NCBI RefSeq assembly: GCF_003626535.1
Contig: NZ_RBAL01000013.1
Coordinates: 62,001-126,000 of the forward strand
Direction: 5' to 3'
Length of the DNA: 64,000 bases
DNA from: Streptomyces hoynatensis
GTDB lineage: Bacteria > Actinomycetota > Actinomycetes > Streptomycetales > Streptomycetaceae
Under the pieces are notes generated by a model that was not told the DNA's origin, made no database searches, and saw only the letters and a program-made list of their open reading frames with translations. The position numbers were made by a program, and so were the translations under genes. Every line of letters begins with the position of its first letter. Within the stretch, counting starts at the first letter, position 1. Shown one piece after another: positions 25,721 through 34,276 of this stretch.

Positions 25721-28630
25721 GTGCGGCACCTGGACGACGTCGAGGAGGAGCGGTACCGGCGCGCCCGCATCGTGGGGGACGACTTCGCCGAGCACCACGC
25801 CTGCCTGCCGGTGGAGCACGTGCCCACCGCGCCCGCGCCCGCCGGGGCGCTCCCGGAACCGGGCGCCCCCGGGGATCGGCTGAGCCTGGCGGGCGAGTGG
25901 CGGATGGCCTCGCACCGGCCGGCCGCCGCCTTCTCCATCGGCCACTGGACCGCCCCGCCGGGGCAGAAGCCGAAGGGCGGGCCGCCCTCCTGGTGGCGCG
26001 AGGACACCGACAGGTCCGGCTGGCTGCCGGCGCGGGTACCGGGCACGGTCCAGTCGGCGCTGGTCGAGGCGGGCGTCCTGCCCGACCCGCACCGGGACGA
26101 CGCCACCTGGGAGGAGCTGACCCGGCACGGCGTGCCGCGCGAGTGGCCCTGGCACTTCCGCCGCACCCGCGTCGAGGAGCGCGAGTGGTGGCTGGCCCGC
26201 CGCTTCACCGCGCCGGCCGGCTGGGCCGGGAGCCGGGTCCTGCTGCGCTTCGACGGCCTGGACTACGCCGCCACCGTCTACGTCAACGGGACCCCGCTGC
26301 GCCACCACACCGGCATGTTCGGCGGCCCCGACGTGGAGGTCACCGAGCTGCTGCGGCACGGCCCGGGCGAGACCAACGAGGTGGTGGTGCGGCTCTTCCC
26401 GCCGCCCCGCGACTGGCACGGCGTTCCCAAGGGCAGCCCCGGCTGGGGCTGGCACTACGGCCACCTCATCAGCATGGGCATCTGGCGGGAGGTGTGGCTG
26501 GAACGCGTCCCCGCCGTCGAGGTGACCGACCTCTTCGTGCGGACGGTGTCCCTCGAAGGGGACCGCGCCCGCCTCTCGGTGACCTGCGACCTGACCCACC
26601 GGGAGGCGGCCCCGCTCACCCTGTCCTTCACCGGCCGGATCGCCCCCGCGGACCCGGACGCCCCGCGCCCCGCCGGCGCCGGCGACCCCGCCTCCGATGG
26701 CCCCGCCGGCCCCGGCGGCGCCGGCGACCCCGAGGACCCCGCGGGCGGCCGGGTGGTGTGCTTCACCGGGAGCGTCACCGCCCACCGCGGCACCCACCGC
26801 TACGCCTTCGAGGTCACCCTGGAGCAGCCCCGCGTCTGGTGGCCCCTCGGCTACGGCGCCCAGCCGCTCCACCGCCTCGACCTGGCCGTGCGGGCGGCCG
26901 GGGCGGACGGCGGCGAGGGCCCGGAAGCGGGCTCGGCGAGCTGCGAGTTCGGCGTGCGGACCATCGAGATGGCCGGCCTGCCCGACTGGCCAGGCGAGGA
27001 GAACTACCGCTGGCGCTTCGTCGTCAACGGCCGCCCGCTCTTCGTCAAGGGCGCCAACTGGTGCTGGACCGACCCCCTGCTCGCCGAGGACTTCGAGGCG
27101 AAGAACGCCCACCTGCTGACCCTCGCCAGGGACGCCAACATCCAGCTGCTGCGCGCCTGGGGCGGCGGCATCGTCGAGAGCGACGCCTTCTACCGGGCCT
27201 GCGACCGGCTCGGCATCCTGGTCTACCAGGAGTTCCCGCTCACCTTCGGCCTGCCGGAGGCGCCGGCCACCGACCTGGGCGTCCTCGACCGGCAGGTCTC
27301 CCGCATCGTCCGGCGCCTGCGCAACCACCCCTCGCTGGTGATGTGGGGCGGCGGCAACGAGAACGCCCACCACGCCGGGGCCGACGAACCCCACCTGCTG
27401 ATGGGCCGCCGCTGCCGCCGGCTCGACCCCTCGCGCCCCTTCCACCGCACCAGCCCCGAGGGCGGCAGCGCCCACAACTACACCGTGTACCACGAGGGTC
27501 TGCCCGTGGACGTGGGCTACCCGAACGTGGACGCGGCGTTCTACGGCGAGTACGGCATCCCCAGCCAGCCTGCCCCCCGGATGCAGGAGCGCTACCTGCC
27601 GGCGGAGAAGCTCGCGGCCTGGCCGCCGCCCGAGGACGGCGGGATCCTCGCCCACCAGGCCCAGTTCGGCCTCTTCGACCTGGTCAAGCAGCTGCGGTAC
27701 GCGGATTACGGCCCGGTCGCCGGCTGGGAGACGCTGGCGGCCTACGGGCAGCTCGCCCAGGGCGACGCCCTGCGGTACGCCTCGGAGATGCTGCGCGCCC
27801 GGAGCGGCGCGCACACCAGCGGCTTCCTCTTCTACAAGCTGACCGACCTCTTCCCCGGCGCCTCCTGGTCCGTGGTGGACTTCTACGGCGTGCCGAAGCT
27901 GTCGTACTGGCGGGTGCGGCAGTTCTGCCGGGCCCGCTGCGGCTTCGCGTTCCGCAGGTCCCTGACCGTCGCCCCTGGGGAGCGCTTCACCGCCGGGGTG
28001 CACCTGGCCAACGACACCCCGCGCGCCTGGCGGGACGCCCGGGTGACGGCCACCCTCTACGGCCACGACCTGACCGAGTTGCACCGCCGCCACGCCACGG
28101 TGACCGTCGCCGCGGACGCGCGGGTGCACGCCTTCGACCTGGACGCCGACTGCGGGGCGTACGCCGGGCGGCTGCTGGTGCTGCGCGTGGCCGTGCACGA
28201 GGCGGACGGCACGCTCGCCTCCGACCAGTGGTACTGGTACAACGACCGGGTCAAGCCCGGCCGGATCAGGGAGCTTGAGGCCCTGCCGCTGGACGAGCTG
28301 GCCGCCCTCCCGGTGGCCGAGGTGATCGCCGCCTACGCCGAGCCGAAGCCCGCGCCGCTCCTTGAGCTGCCCCGCACCCGCCTCACGGCCGCGGTCAGCG
28401 CGGACGGCGCGGCCCTTGAGATCGCCAACGAGGGGCCGGTGCCGGCCGTGCACGTGGTCGTCGAGGGCTTCGACGGCGGCCCGGGCACGGCCCGCCCGGC
28501 CGACAACGCGCTGGGCCTCGGCCCGGGCGAGCGGCGCCGCGTCCCCTTCGAGGGGGGCCCGGCGGCCGGCCTGCCGCACCTGTCCGTGCGCGCCTTCAAC
28601 GCCCCGCCGGCGCGGGTCGCCCGCGGCTGA
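25721..28630 (+). CDS. GH2 beta-mannosidase-like exo-glycosidase
   Basis: 969 residues from a GTG. There is no signal peptide, so it is intracellular. The sugar-binding jelly roll (WWLARRFTAPAGWAG, VLLRFDGLDYAATVYVNGTPL), an Ig-like domain and a TIM barrel follow the GH2 order. In the barrel, GGGNENAH gives the acid/base Glu near residue 547 and FYGEYGIP the nucleophile Glu near 610. WGGGIVESDAFYRACDRLGI is typical of beta-mannosidases. A Gly/Pro/Ala linker repeat lies near residues 313-344. The first 50 residues are not conserved, and the true start may be later. It is translationally close to the permeases and probably trims imported oligosaccharides. Confidence 0.88.
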   Translation: MRHLDDVEEERYRRARIVGDDFAEHHACLPVEHVPTAPAPAGALPEPGAPGDRLSLAGEWRMASHRPAAAFSIGHWTAPPGQKPKGGPPSWWREDTDRSGWLPARVPGTVQSALVEAGVLPDPHRDDATWEELTRHGVPREWPWHFRRTRVEEREWWLARRFTAPAGWAGSRVLLRFDGLDYAATVYVNGTPLRHHTGMFGGPDVEVTELLRHGPGETNEVVVRLFPPPRDWHGVPKGSPGWGWHYGHLISMGIWREVWLERVPAVEVTDLFVRTVSLEGDRARLSVTCDLTHREAAPLTLSFTGRIAPADPDAPRPAGAGDPASDGPAGPGGAGDPEDPAGGRVVCFTGSVTAHRGTHRYAFEVTLEQPRVWWPLGYGAQPLHRLDLAVRAAGADGGEGPEAGSASCEFGVRTIEMAGLPDWPGEENYRWRFVVNGRPLFVKGANWCWTDPLLAEDFEAKNAHLLTLARDANIQLLRAWGGGIVESDAFYRACDRLGILVYQEFPLTFGLPEAPATDLGVLDRQVSRIVRRLRNHPSLVMWGGGNENAHHAGADEPHLLMGRRCRRLDPSRPFHRTSPEGGSAHNYTVYHEGLPVDVGYPNVDAAFYGEYGIPSQPAPRMQERYLPAEKLAAWPPPEDGGILAHQAQFGLFDLVKQLRYADYGPVAGWETLAAYGQLAQGDALRYASEMLRARSGAHTSGFLFYKLTDLFPGASWSVVDFYGVPKLSYWRVRQFCRARCGFAFRRSLTVAPGERFTAGVHLANDTPRAWRDARVTATLYGHDLTELHRRHATVTVAADARVHAFDLDADCGAYAGRLLVLRVAVHEADGTLASDQWYWYNDRVKPGRIRELEALPLDELAALPVAEVIAAYAEPKPAPLLELPRTRLTAAVSADGAALEIANEGPVPAVHVVVEGFDGGPGTARPADNALGLGPGERRRVPFEGGPAAGLPHLSVRAFNAPPARVARG

Positions 28631-28687
28631 GCCCACCGGCGCGGGCGGTCTGCGGCCGAGCCCACCGGCGCGGGCCGCCCGCGGCCG
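28610..28687. repeat. 29-bp imperfect tandem repeat, about 2.7 copies
   Basis: Units begin at 28610, 28639 and 28668 with GCGCGGG and share GAGCCCACCG at their ends (third copy partial). The first copy covers the last codons and stop of the GH2 gene, so the repeat has duplicated the gene end into the intergenic region. Confidence 0.6.
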
Positions 28688-28742
28688 GGGGTGCGCTTCC
28701 GCGCACCCGCGCGCCCGCGCGCCCGCGTGCGGCTTCCCGGCT

Positions 28743-28779
28743 CGTCCGCCCGCGGCGCGGAACTCGCCGCGGGCGGACG
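28743..28779. terminator. Bidirectional stem-loop terminator
   Basis: CGTCCGCCCGCGGCG at 28743-28757 pairs with 28765-28779 (15 bp, 7-nt loop). It separates the converging GH2 and secreted hydrolase genes. Confidence 0.8.
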
Positions 28780-28805
28780 CCCGTTCCCCTCCCGGGCCCG
28801 CGGCC

Positions 28806-31484
28806 TCAGGCCGCGGCCACCGCCACCTGGTCGATGAAGGCGGTGTTGTCGCCCTCGGTCGTCGTGGCCTGGAAGCGGATCGTGTGCGGCCCGGCGTCCA
28901 CGGTGAACGCCTCGGTCTCGTACGGCTGGTAGGCCCCCGAGGGCGGGGCGAAGGAGCCGACCCGCGCGTCGTCCACGTAGACGTCGAAGGTCTGCGGCCC
29001 GCCGAAGCCGGTGCGGATCGCCGCCTGGAAGGTCAGCCGGTAGCTGCCCGCGGGGAAGGCGGCCTCCTGGCTGATGAAGGAGCTGAGCCCGGAGTCCGTC
29101 TTCAGGTAGGCCGTCCGCTCGCCCTCGGGCGCGGGCTCGTCCGGCACGAACGGGCTGTCGTTGTGCTGCACCCCGGCGCGGGCGGAGAAGTACCAGCCGT
29201 TGGTCATCGGGCCGTTGGCGGCGCTGGTGGTGGCCGGCTTCTCGAAGCCGGCGTTGTAGAGCGTCACCAGCGGCGGCTCCTCGGGGATGTCCGCGGAGGA
29301 GAAGCAGCGGTTGTCGCCGCCGGGGTTGGGGTCGCCGCCGAACTCCTCGGCCGTGCACTCCACGCCGTCGGTGAAGGTGCCGTAGCGGAAGAGGCCGTCG
29401 GAGCCGAACGCGACGCTCGCCTCGCCGTCGAACTCGCAGCGCCCGCGGTCGGCGTACATGCAGAAGCGGTAGCCGTCGGGCGCGTTCTGCACGTCGAGGA
29501 CCTTGTAGAGGCGCGAGGTGACCCCGGAGGGGGCCAGCCCCCCGCGGAAGGCCGCCGCCCGCAGCAGGACGTTGCCCGACTCGGGCAGGAAGACGGGCCC
29601 GTCGCCGTAGCGCGGGGAGCGGGCGGTGGGCTCGCTGCCGTCGGTGGTGTAGTGGATCTGCGCCCCCGCGGTGCCCGAGGTCATGAAGACGGCCTCGGCC
29701 GAGTCGTACTGCCCGGGTTCGAGGTCGAAGACGGGCGCGTCCACCCGCTCCGGGTCGTGGGCGGGCAGCACCGTGAGCCGCGCGATGGCGTACGCGTCCG
29801 GGTCCGTGGCGCTGGCGGCCCGGACGGCGACGCGCCGTTCCGTGGTGACCTCGGGCGCGGTGTAGACGCCCTCGGGGCTGACGCTTCCGCCGCCGGCGAC
29901 GACCGACCAGCTGAGGTCGCCCGTGCCGTCGACGAGTTCGGCCGAGAGGGCGGTGGACTCCCCGCCCGTCACATACGGCGAGGGCTCGTCGAGCGCGACC
30001 TGGGTGGCGGGCGGCGCGGTGGTGTAGACGGTGACGGTGTACGCGTCGGCCGGCACCGTGTCGGTGAACGAGTCGCCGGCCGGGAGCGTGCCGCTGCTCG
30101 CGGGCAGCAGCGCGTTCGGCTCCGGCGTGACGTCGGCGAGGGCGGTGGCGATGCGGTGGAAGGGGCGGCCGATGTCCGTGCCGCCGAAGTCGACCGTCAG
30201 CCGCCGCTCCGCTCCGGCCCTGGCCTCGACGAGGACCGTGTAGTCGCCGTTCGCGTCGCGGAAGGCGGCGGACCTGAGGTCGTCCGCCTCGGTGTGGGTC
30301 GCCAGGACCTCGCTGTGGGCGGGGATGTAGCGCATCAGCGGGCCGACCGCGTAGTAGGCCGACCGCGGCTCCTCGCCCAGGACGTTGGAGTCCCACAGGT
30401 TGTAGGAGCCGTTGGTGTCCCCGTCCGGGTCGCGGGTCCACACGCCGTTCAGCTGCCAGACGAGATGGGAGCGCACGCCCTCCTCGGCGCTGCGGGCGAT
30501 GTAGTTGGCGTAGCCGGTCTCCCAGGTGCTGAGCTCGCCCGAGGTCCAGCCGAACTCCGTCATGTTCAGCGGCTTGCCGCCGGTGGTGGCCTGCCGCTCG
30601 GCGATCGCGTCCGCCATCGCCTCGTACGACTCGCCGTACAGGTGGAAGGAGTACGCGTCGAAGACGTCCGGCGCGTGCTCCTCCAGGTACGCGGTCCACT
30701 CGGGGGCGCCGGTCTCCTCGGGACCCCAGATCCGCACCTCGTCGCGCAGCCCGTCCGCGGTGAGCCGCCGGTCCACGGCGCTCGCCATGTCGGCGTAGTA
30801 GGCCATCTCGTCGCCGGGCGCCTCGAAGTCCCAGCTGCCGTTGGGCTCGTTGTAGAACGTCAGGTAGTCGACGTTGTCGTAGCCGCGCCGGTTGATCAGC
30901 TCGTCCAGCAGCGCGGAGGCCGAGGCGCCGTACGCCTCCAGGTCGGCGGGGGCGCTGATGGTGGGGTCGGAGACGCCGGGGATGGAGAACCAGTCCTGGA
31001 CGCTCTCGCCCACCTTCCAGCCGAAGTTGAGCTCGATCTCGGTGCCGGCCGCCCGGAAGGCGTCCAGGTAGCGGTAGACGGCCCGCATCTGCGGGCTGTC
31101 GAAGTCGTACCGGCCCTTCTCGGGCTCCATCCAGTCGATCTGGAACCACAGCCTGGCCACCTTGGGCCGCAGCCGCTGGATGCGTTCGACGTCCACCTGC
31201 CAGTCGGCCTCGGTGTACCCGTAGGCGGCGGTGCCGGCCATGAGGCTCTGCGGGATGACGTCGACGCCCACCCCCAGGTAGTCCTCCTGCACCACGTCGC
31301 CGGTGTCCACCGTCACCGAGCGCTCCTCGGGCTGCTCCGCCGCCTGGGCCGGGGCGGCGGGCACGACCGCCGCCCCGGCCAGCGGGACGGCGAGGGCGGC
31401 GAGGCCGGCCAGCACCCCCCGACAGCGCCCGCCCGCTCTGGGGTGACTGCCCGTTCTCCCATGACTGCCCGTTCTCCCGTGCAT
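28806..31484 (-). CDS. Secreted clan GH-A glycoside hydrolase (GH39/GH5-like) with chitobiase-C-like and carbohydrate-binding-like C-terminal domains
   Basis: 892 residues. A long signal peptide begins with a duplicated HGRTGS and has a hydrophobic Ala/Leu core ending AQAAEQ. The TIM barrel shows FYNEPNG with acid/base Glu near 213 and NMTEFGW with nucleophile Glu near 310, the clan GH-A arrangement. An Ig-like domain is followed by a chitobiase C-terminal-like module (QIHYTTDGSEPTARSPRYGD). The last 150 residues form a beta-sandwich resembling a carbohydrate-binding module (LVTLYNAGFEKPATTS, GNDTAFID-like end). The ATG at 31484 has GAGGGGAG upstream; the in-frame GTG at 31502 is itself part of that site. 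It probably makes the first extracellular cuts. The exact GH family is uncertain. Confidence 0.8.
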   Translation of the reverse strand: MHGRTGSHGRTGSHPRAGGRCRGVLAGLAALAVPLAGAAVVPAAPAQAAEQPEERSVTVDTGDVVQEDYLGVGVDVIPQSLMAGTAAYGYTEADWQVDVERIQRLRPKVARLWFQIDWMEPEKGRYDFDSPQMRAVYRYLDAFRAAGTEIELNFGWKVGESVQDWFSIPGVSDPTISAPADLEAYGASASALLDELINRRGYDNVDYLTFYNEPNGSWDFEAPGDEMAYYADMASAVDRRLTADGLRDEVRIWGPEETGAPEWTAYLEEHAPDVFDAYSFHLYGESYEAMADAIAERQATTGGKPLNMTEFGWTSGELSTWETGYANYIARSAEEGVRSHLVWQLNGVWTRDPDGDTNGSYNLWDSNVLGEEPRSAYYAVGPLMRYIPAHSEVLATHTEADDLRSAAFRDANGDYTVLVEARAGAERRLTVDFGGTDIGRPFHRIATALADVTPEPNALLPASSGTLPAGDSFTDTVPADAYTVTVYTTAPPATQVALDEPSPYVTGGESTALSAELVDGTGDLSWSVVAGGGSVSPEGVYTAPEVTTERRVAVRAASATDPDAYAIARLTVLPAHDPERVDAPVFDLEPGQYDSAEAVFMTSGTAGAQIHYTTDGSEPTARSPRYGDGPVFLPESGNVLLRAAAFRGGLAPSGVTSRLYKVLDVQNAPDGYRFCMYADRGRCEFDGEASVAFGSDGLFRYGTFTDGVECTAEEFGGDPNPGGDNRCFSSADIPEEPPLVTLYNAGFEKPATTSAANGPMTNGWYFSARAGVQHNDSPFVPDEPAPEGERTAYLKTDSGLSSFISQEAAFPAGSYRLTFQAAIRTGFGGPQTFDVYVDDARVGSFAPPSGAYQPYETEAFTVDAGPHTIRFQATTTEGDNTAFIDQVAVAAA

Positions 31485-31532
31485 ACGCGCGGCTCCCCTC
31501 ACCGCGGGGGTGTCGCACGCCCCGCGATTTTC

Positions 31533-31630
31533 GTAGTATCACTACCGAAACAGCCTGCGCACGACCCTAGAGTTGCCGGTTTCACGGGCACAAGAGACCG
31601 TCGAGCGCTACATGAAGGTAGTGAAATTAC
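31533..31630. promoter_or_regulatory. Paired RpiR/HexR-like operators upstream of the secreted hydrolase
   Basis: GTAGTATCACTAC (31533-31545) is a perfect 13-bp palindrome, and GTAGTGAAATTAC (31618-31630) has one mismatch. They are 85 bp apart, nearly the same spacing as the pair at 22513/22597. The first is 49 bases upstream of the hydrolase start. Confidence 0.65.
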
Positions 31631-31737
31631 CGACCGGAGGGACCTCGCGCATGCACTCGCCCGCCCCGCCCACCCGGCCGCGCCCCGGCGGGCCGGGCGT
31701 CCCGGGCGGGCCCGGCGCCTCAGGCGGGCCCGGCGCC

Positions 31738-32334
31738 TCAGGCGGCGAACACCGCGGCCAGCGCCTCCGGGTCCGCGGGCAGCCCGGAGCCGACGCCGAC
31801 GGCGAGCGCCCCGGCGGCCAGGTAGGCGTCGGCCCCTTCCACGGGAATGCCGCCGGTCGGGATCAGCACGGCGGAGGGCAGGACCGCCCGCAGCGACCTG
31901 AGGTACTGCGGCCCGCCGACGTGCGCGGGAAAGACCTTGGCCGGCCCGCGCGAGGCGGCGTCGGCGACCTCCGCGGGGGTGAACCCGCCCTCGACGAACA
32001 GGACTCCGGCCCCGCGCGCGACCTCGCGCACCTCGGGCGCCGGGAAGGGCGAGACGAGGAAGGCGGCCCCCGCGGCGACCGCGTCCCTGGCCTGCCCGGC
32101 CGTGGTGACCGTCCCGAGGCCGAGGAACGCCCCCGCTTCGGCGCCGAGTTCGGCGCGGGCCCCGGCGAGGGCGTCCCGCCAGCCGGGGGTGGAGGTGGTG
32201 AGTTCGACGACGCGGCAGCCCGCGCCGAGCAGTTGGCGCGTCCTGGCGAGGGCGGCACCGGCCTCGGGCGACCGCAGAACCGGAAGCAGGCGCTGCGCGG
32301 CCAGGGCGGCGAGGAGGGGATGCGTGAGCTCCAT
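31738..32334 (-). CDS. KDPG/KHG aldolase (Eda-type 2-keto-3-deoxy-phosphogluconate aldolase)
   Basis: 198 residues, the normal family size. VVELTTSTPGW carries the active-site Glu, AKVFPAHVGGPQYL the Schiff-base Lys, and ILIPTGGIPVEGA-like text (VLIPTGGIPVEGA) the phosphate-binding loop. It cleaves 2-keto-3-deoxy sugar acid phosphates to pyruvate and an aldehyde. With the SDRs, lactonase-like enzyme, dehydrogenases and kinase to the left, it suggests an oxidative, Entner-Doudoroff-like route for the imported sugar. It is read leftward towards the hydrolase gene, about 250 nt away, and may be co-transcribed. Confidence 0.9.
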   Translation of the reverse strand: MELTHPLLAALAAQRLLPVLRSPEAGAALARTRQLLGAGCRVVELTTSTPGWRDALAGARAELGAEAGAFLGLGTVTTAGQARDAVAAGAAFLVSPFPAPEVREVARGAGVLFVEGGFTPAEVADAASRGPAKVFPAHVGGPQYLRSLRAVLPSAVLIPTGGIPVEGADAYLAAGALAVGVGSGLPADPEALAAVFAA

Positions 32335-32825
32335 GTCTACCTATCTGATGAAATTTCCGGCACGAGGGAACGCGGGTCACCGTAGAGCGGCCGTGCGGCC
32401 CTGTCAACGCCGCCCGGCGGCCCCCGGCGGCCCGCCCGCTCCGGCCACCGCCCCCGAACGGCCCACCGGGCGGGGAGCGTTGACCACGCGGGAGGGGCCG
32501 ACTCCACGGAAGGGCCGGCCGCCCCCTCGCCGCCTCCGCCCTCGCCGCCTCCGCCCTCGCCGTCCGCGCCCGTCACTCGCCCCCGTCACTCGCCCCGCGG
32601 CGCACCGCAGGCAGCAGACGGCCCGCGGCCCGCGGTTGCGGCGGATGGCAGACCGCAGGTGCGGCGGACCGCCCCGGGGCAGGCGAGGGGTGCCCCTCCG
32701 CGGGTGGGGAGTGGCCCTCCGCGGGTGGGGGGTGGTCCTCGCCGGGCGGCGGGAGGTGCGCCGGGGGCGTGCCGAGCCGCGGGGGCGTGCCGCGGGGCGC
32801 GTGCCGGGCCGGGGGGGGCGCCGCC
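32335..32825. other. 491-nt intergenic region without a recognisable gene
   Basis: The stretch holds the promoter region of the KDPG aldolase gene and GC-rich simple repeats (CGCCGCCTCCGCCCT-type units near 32522-32560 and CCTCCGCGGGTGGGG units near 32695-32730). I see no supported gene, RNA or operator in it. Confidence 0.5.
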
Positions 32826-33473
32826 TCAGCCGGCCGCGCGCGGGGCCGGCACCGGGCCGAGGTCCGCCAGGCGCCGTTCGAGACGCGCCCGGCAGGCGGG
32901 CCACTCCTCGGCCGTGAGGGAGAACATCGCCGAGTCGCGCAGCCTGCCCTCCTCGCCGGGGACCCAGGAACGCGTCCAGTTGCGCAGCACCCCCTCGAAG
33001 CGGGCGCCGACGCCCTCGATCGCGGCCCGGGAACGGGCGTTGCGCGCATCGGTCTTGAGGTCGACGCGGGACACCTCCCAGGTCTCGAAGGCGTGCCGGA
33101 ACAAGAGGTACTTCGCCTCCGCGTTCAGCCCGGTACCCTGCGCCGACCTCGCCAGCCAGGTGTACCCGACCTCGATGGCGGAGAGTTGGTCCTCGCTGAT
33201 CCAGTACCGCGGCTCCCAGTAGGCCGTGACCCCGACCGCCCGCCCCGTTGCGACCTCGACCTGCGCGTAGGGGGCCAGCCGCCCCTCCGCGACGCGGGCG
33301 AGCTGGATGTCGACATATTCCGTCATCTCCGCCGCCCTCGGCACCCAGGTGAGGCCGTAACGGTCCCGGTTCTCCTCCGCGGCCTCCGCGAGGTCGGCCA
33401 CGTGAGCGTGACCGAGCGGCTCCAGACGCACGCGGCTGCCCTCAAGCACCGGTCCCTCAAGCCTGAACGCCAT
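32826..33473 (-). CDS. GNAT-family N-acetyltransferase (RimJ/RimL type)
   Basis: 215 residues. It opens with VLEGSRVRLEPLGHAHVADL, the standard start of RimJ/RimL acetyltransferases. IEVGYTWLARSAQGTGLNAEAK holds the acetyl-CoA loop and ARNARSRAAIEGVGARFEGVL the Asn-Ser pair of motif B. It transfers acetyl from acetyl-CoA to an amine, such as a protein N-terminus, drug or small molecule. It stands alone between a gene-poor stretch and a strong hairpin. Confidence 0.9.
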   Translation of the reverse strand: MAFRLEGPVLEGSRVRLEPLGHAHVADLAEAAEENRDRYGLTWVPRAAEMTEYVDIQLARVAEGRLAPYAQVEVATGRAVGVTAYWEPRYWISEDQLSAIEVGYTWLARSAQGTGLNAEAKYLLFRHAFETWEVSRVDLKTDARNARSRAAIEGVGARFEGVLRNWTRSWVPGEEGRLRDSAMFSLTAEEWPACRARLERRLADLGPVPAPRAAG

Positions 33474-33518
33474 GTCCCTGCCCGCCCTCTCCTGCTGTCA
33501 CCCCGCGTGCTCTCGCGC

Positions 33519-33561
33519 ACACGATGCCCGCGCGCCGCCCACCGGCGCGCGGGCATCGTGA
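33519..33561. other. Perfect 18-bp stem-loop between divergent genes
   Basis: CACGATGCCCGCGCGCCG starting at 33520 pairs perfectly with the bases ending at 33560 around a 5-nt loop. It lies 47 nt upstream of the GNAT start and 273 nt upstream of the DUF2267 start, where no transcript is expected to end. It may be an orphan terminator, an attenuator in the GNAT leader, or a large operator. Confidence 0.6.
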
Positions 33562-33833
33562 CAGACCCGCCCCGCCCTGTCGCCGCAATTACCACCCCAC
33601 ACCCCATGCCCGCCCCGCGCGCCCATGCCCGCTCCACGCCGCCGCGCCCACCCCGCGCGCCCGCGCCCACCCCCGGCCCGCGCCGCCACGCCCCGCCCCC
33701 ACCGTTACGCCCGGCCGCCTCCGGGTACTCGCGGCCCTGCCCACGGCCGGGCGCGCCCCGGCCGCCTCCGGCCGCGCCGGGCGCGGTCCGGGAGCCCCCG
33801 AGCCGTCGGGCCGCAAGGAAACGGAGGCACGCC

Positions 33834-34244
33834 ATGAACCACGACACCTTCATCGGCCAGGTCCAGTCCCGGGCCAGGCTGGACAGCAGGGGCTCGGCCG
33901 AGGCCGCCTCGCGGGCGACCCTGGAGACCCTGGCCGAGCGCATCCCCGCCGCCCTGGCGGACAACCTCGCGGCCCAGCTGCCCACCGAGATCGGCGAGCA
34001 CCTGCGCCGGGTCGCCTCGGCCCCCGACCAGCTGGCCACCGGAACCAGGATGCAGCCGGACGAGTTCTTCGACCGGGTCGCCCAGCGGGCCGGCGCGGAC
34101 CTGCCGAAGGCCACCTTCGAGGCACGCTGCGTCATGGAGGTCGTCGGCGAGGCCACCCAGGGCAGCCTCACCGGCAAGGTGCGCCAGTCCCTCGACGAGG
34201 AACTCGCCGACACCCTCTTCGCCGGCAGCACCGGCTCCGCCTGA
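33834..34244 (+). CDS. DUF2267 domain protein
   Basis: 136 residues covering one whole DUF2267 domain. It starts MNHDTFIGQVQSRARL and has the helical repeats SRATLETLAERIPAALADNL, LAAQLPTEIGEHL and FFDRVAQRAGADL typical of this family. The function is unknown; homologues are small, acidic, all-helical and common in actinobacteria. The ribosome-binding site GGAGG precedes the ATG. The 360-nt gap before it is GC-rich with no other recognisable gene. Confidence 0.85.
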   Translation: MNHDTFIGQVQSRARLDSRGSAEAASRATLETLAERIPAALADNLAAQLPTEIGEHLRRVASAPDQLATGTRMQPDEFFDRVAQRAGADLPKATFEARCVMEVVGEATQGSLTGKVRQSLDEELADTLFAGSTGSA

Positions 34245-34276
34245 CCCCGTCCCCCACCCCCGGGCCGTGCGCGGGT

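Noticed and set aside
22645..28630. Complete ABC importer including its ATPase
   Set aside because: Binding protein and two permeases are present, but no ATPase gene is found in the locus; the only ABC ATPase in the window is the unrelated exporter at the left edge.
32335..32825. Short frames in the gap after the KDPG aldolase gene
   Set aside because: They consist of Pro/Arg/Gly repeats from simple-sequence DNA, with no ribosome-binding site or recognisable motif.
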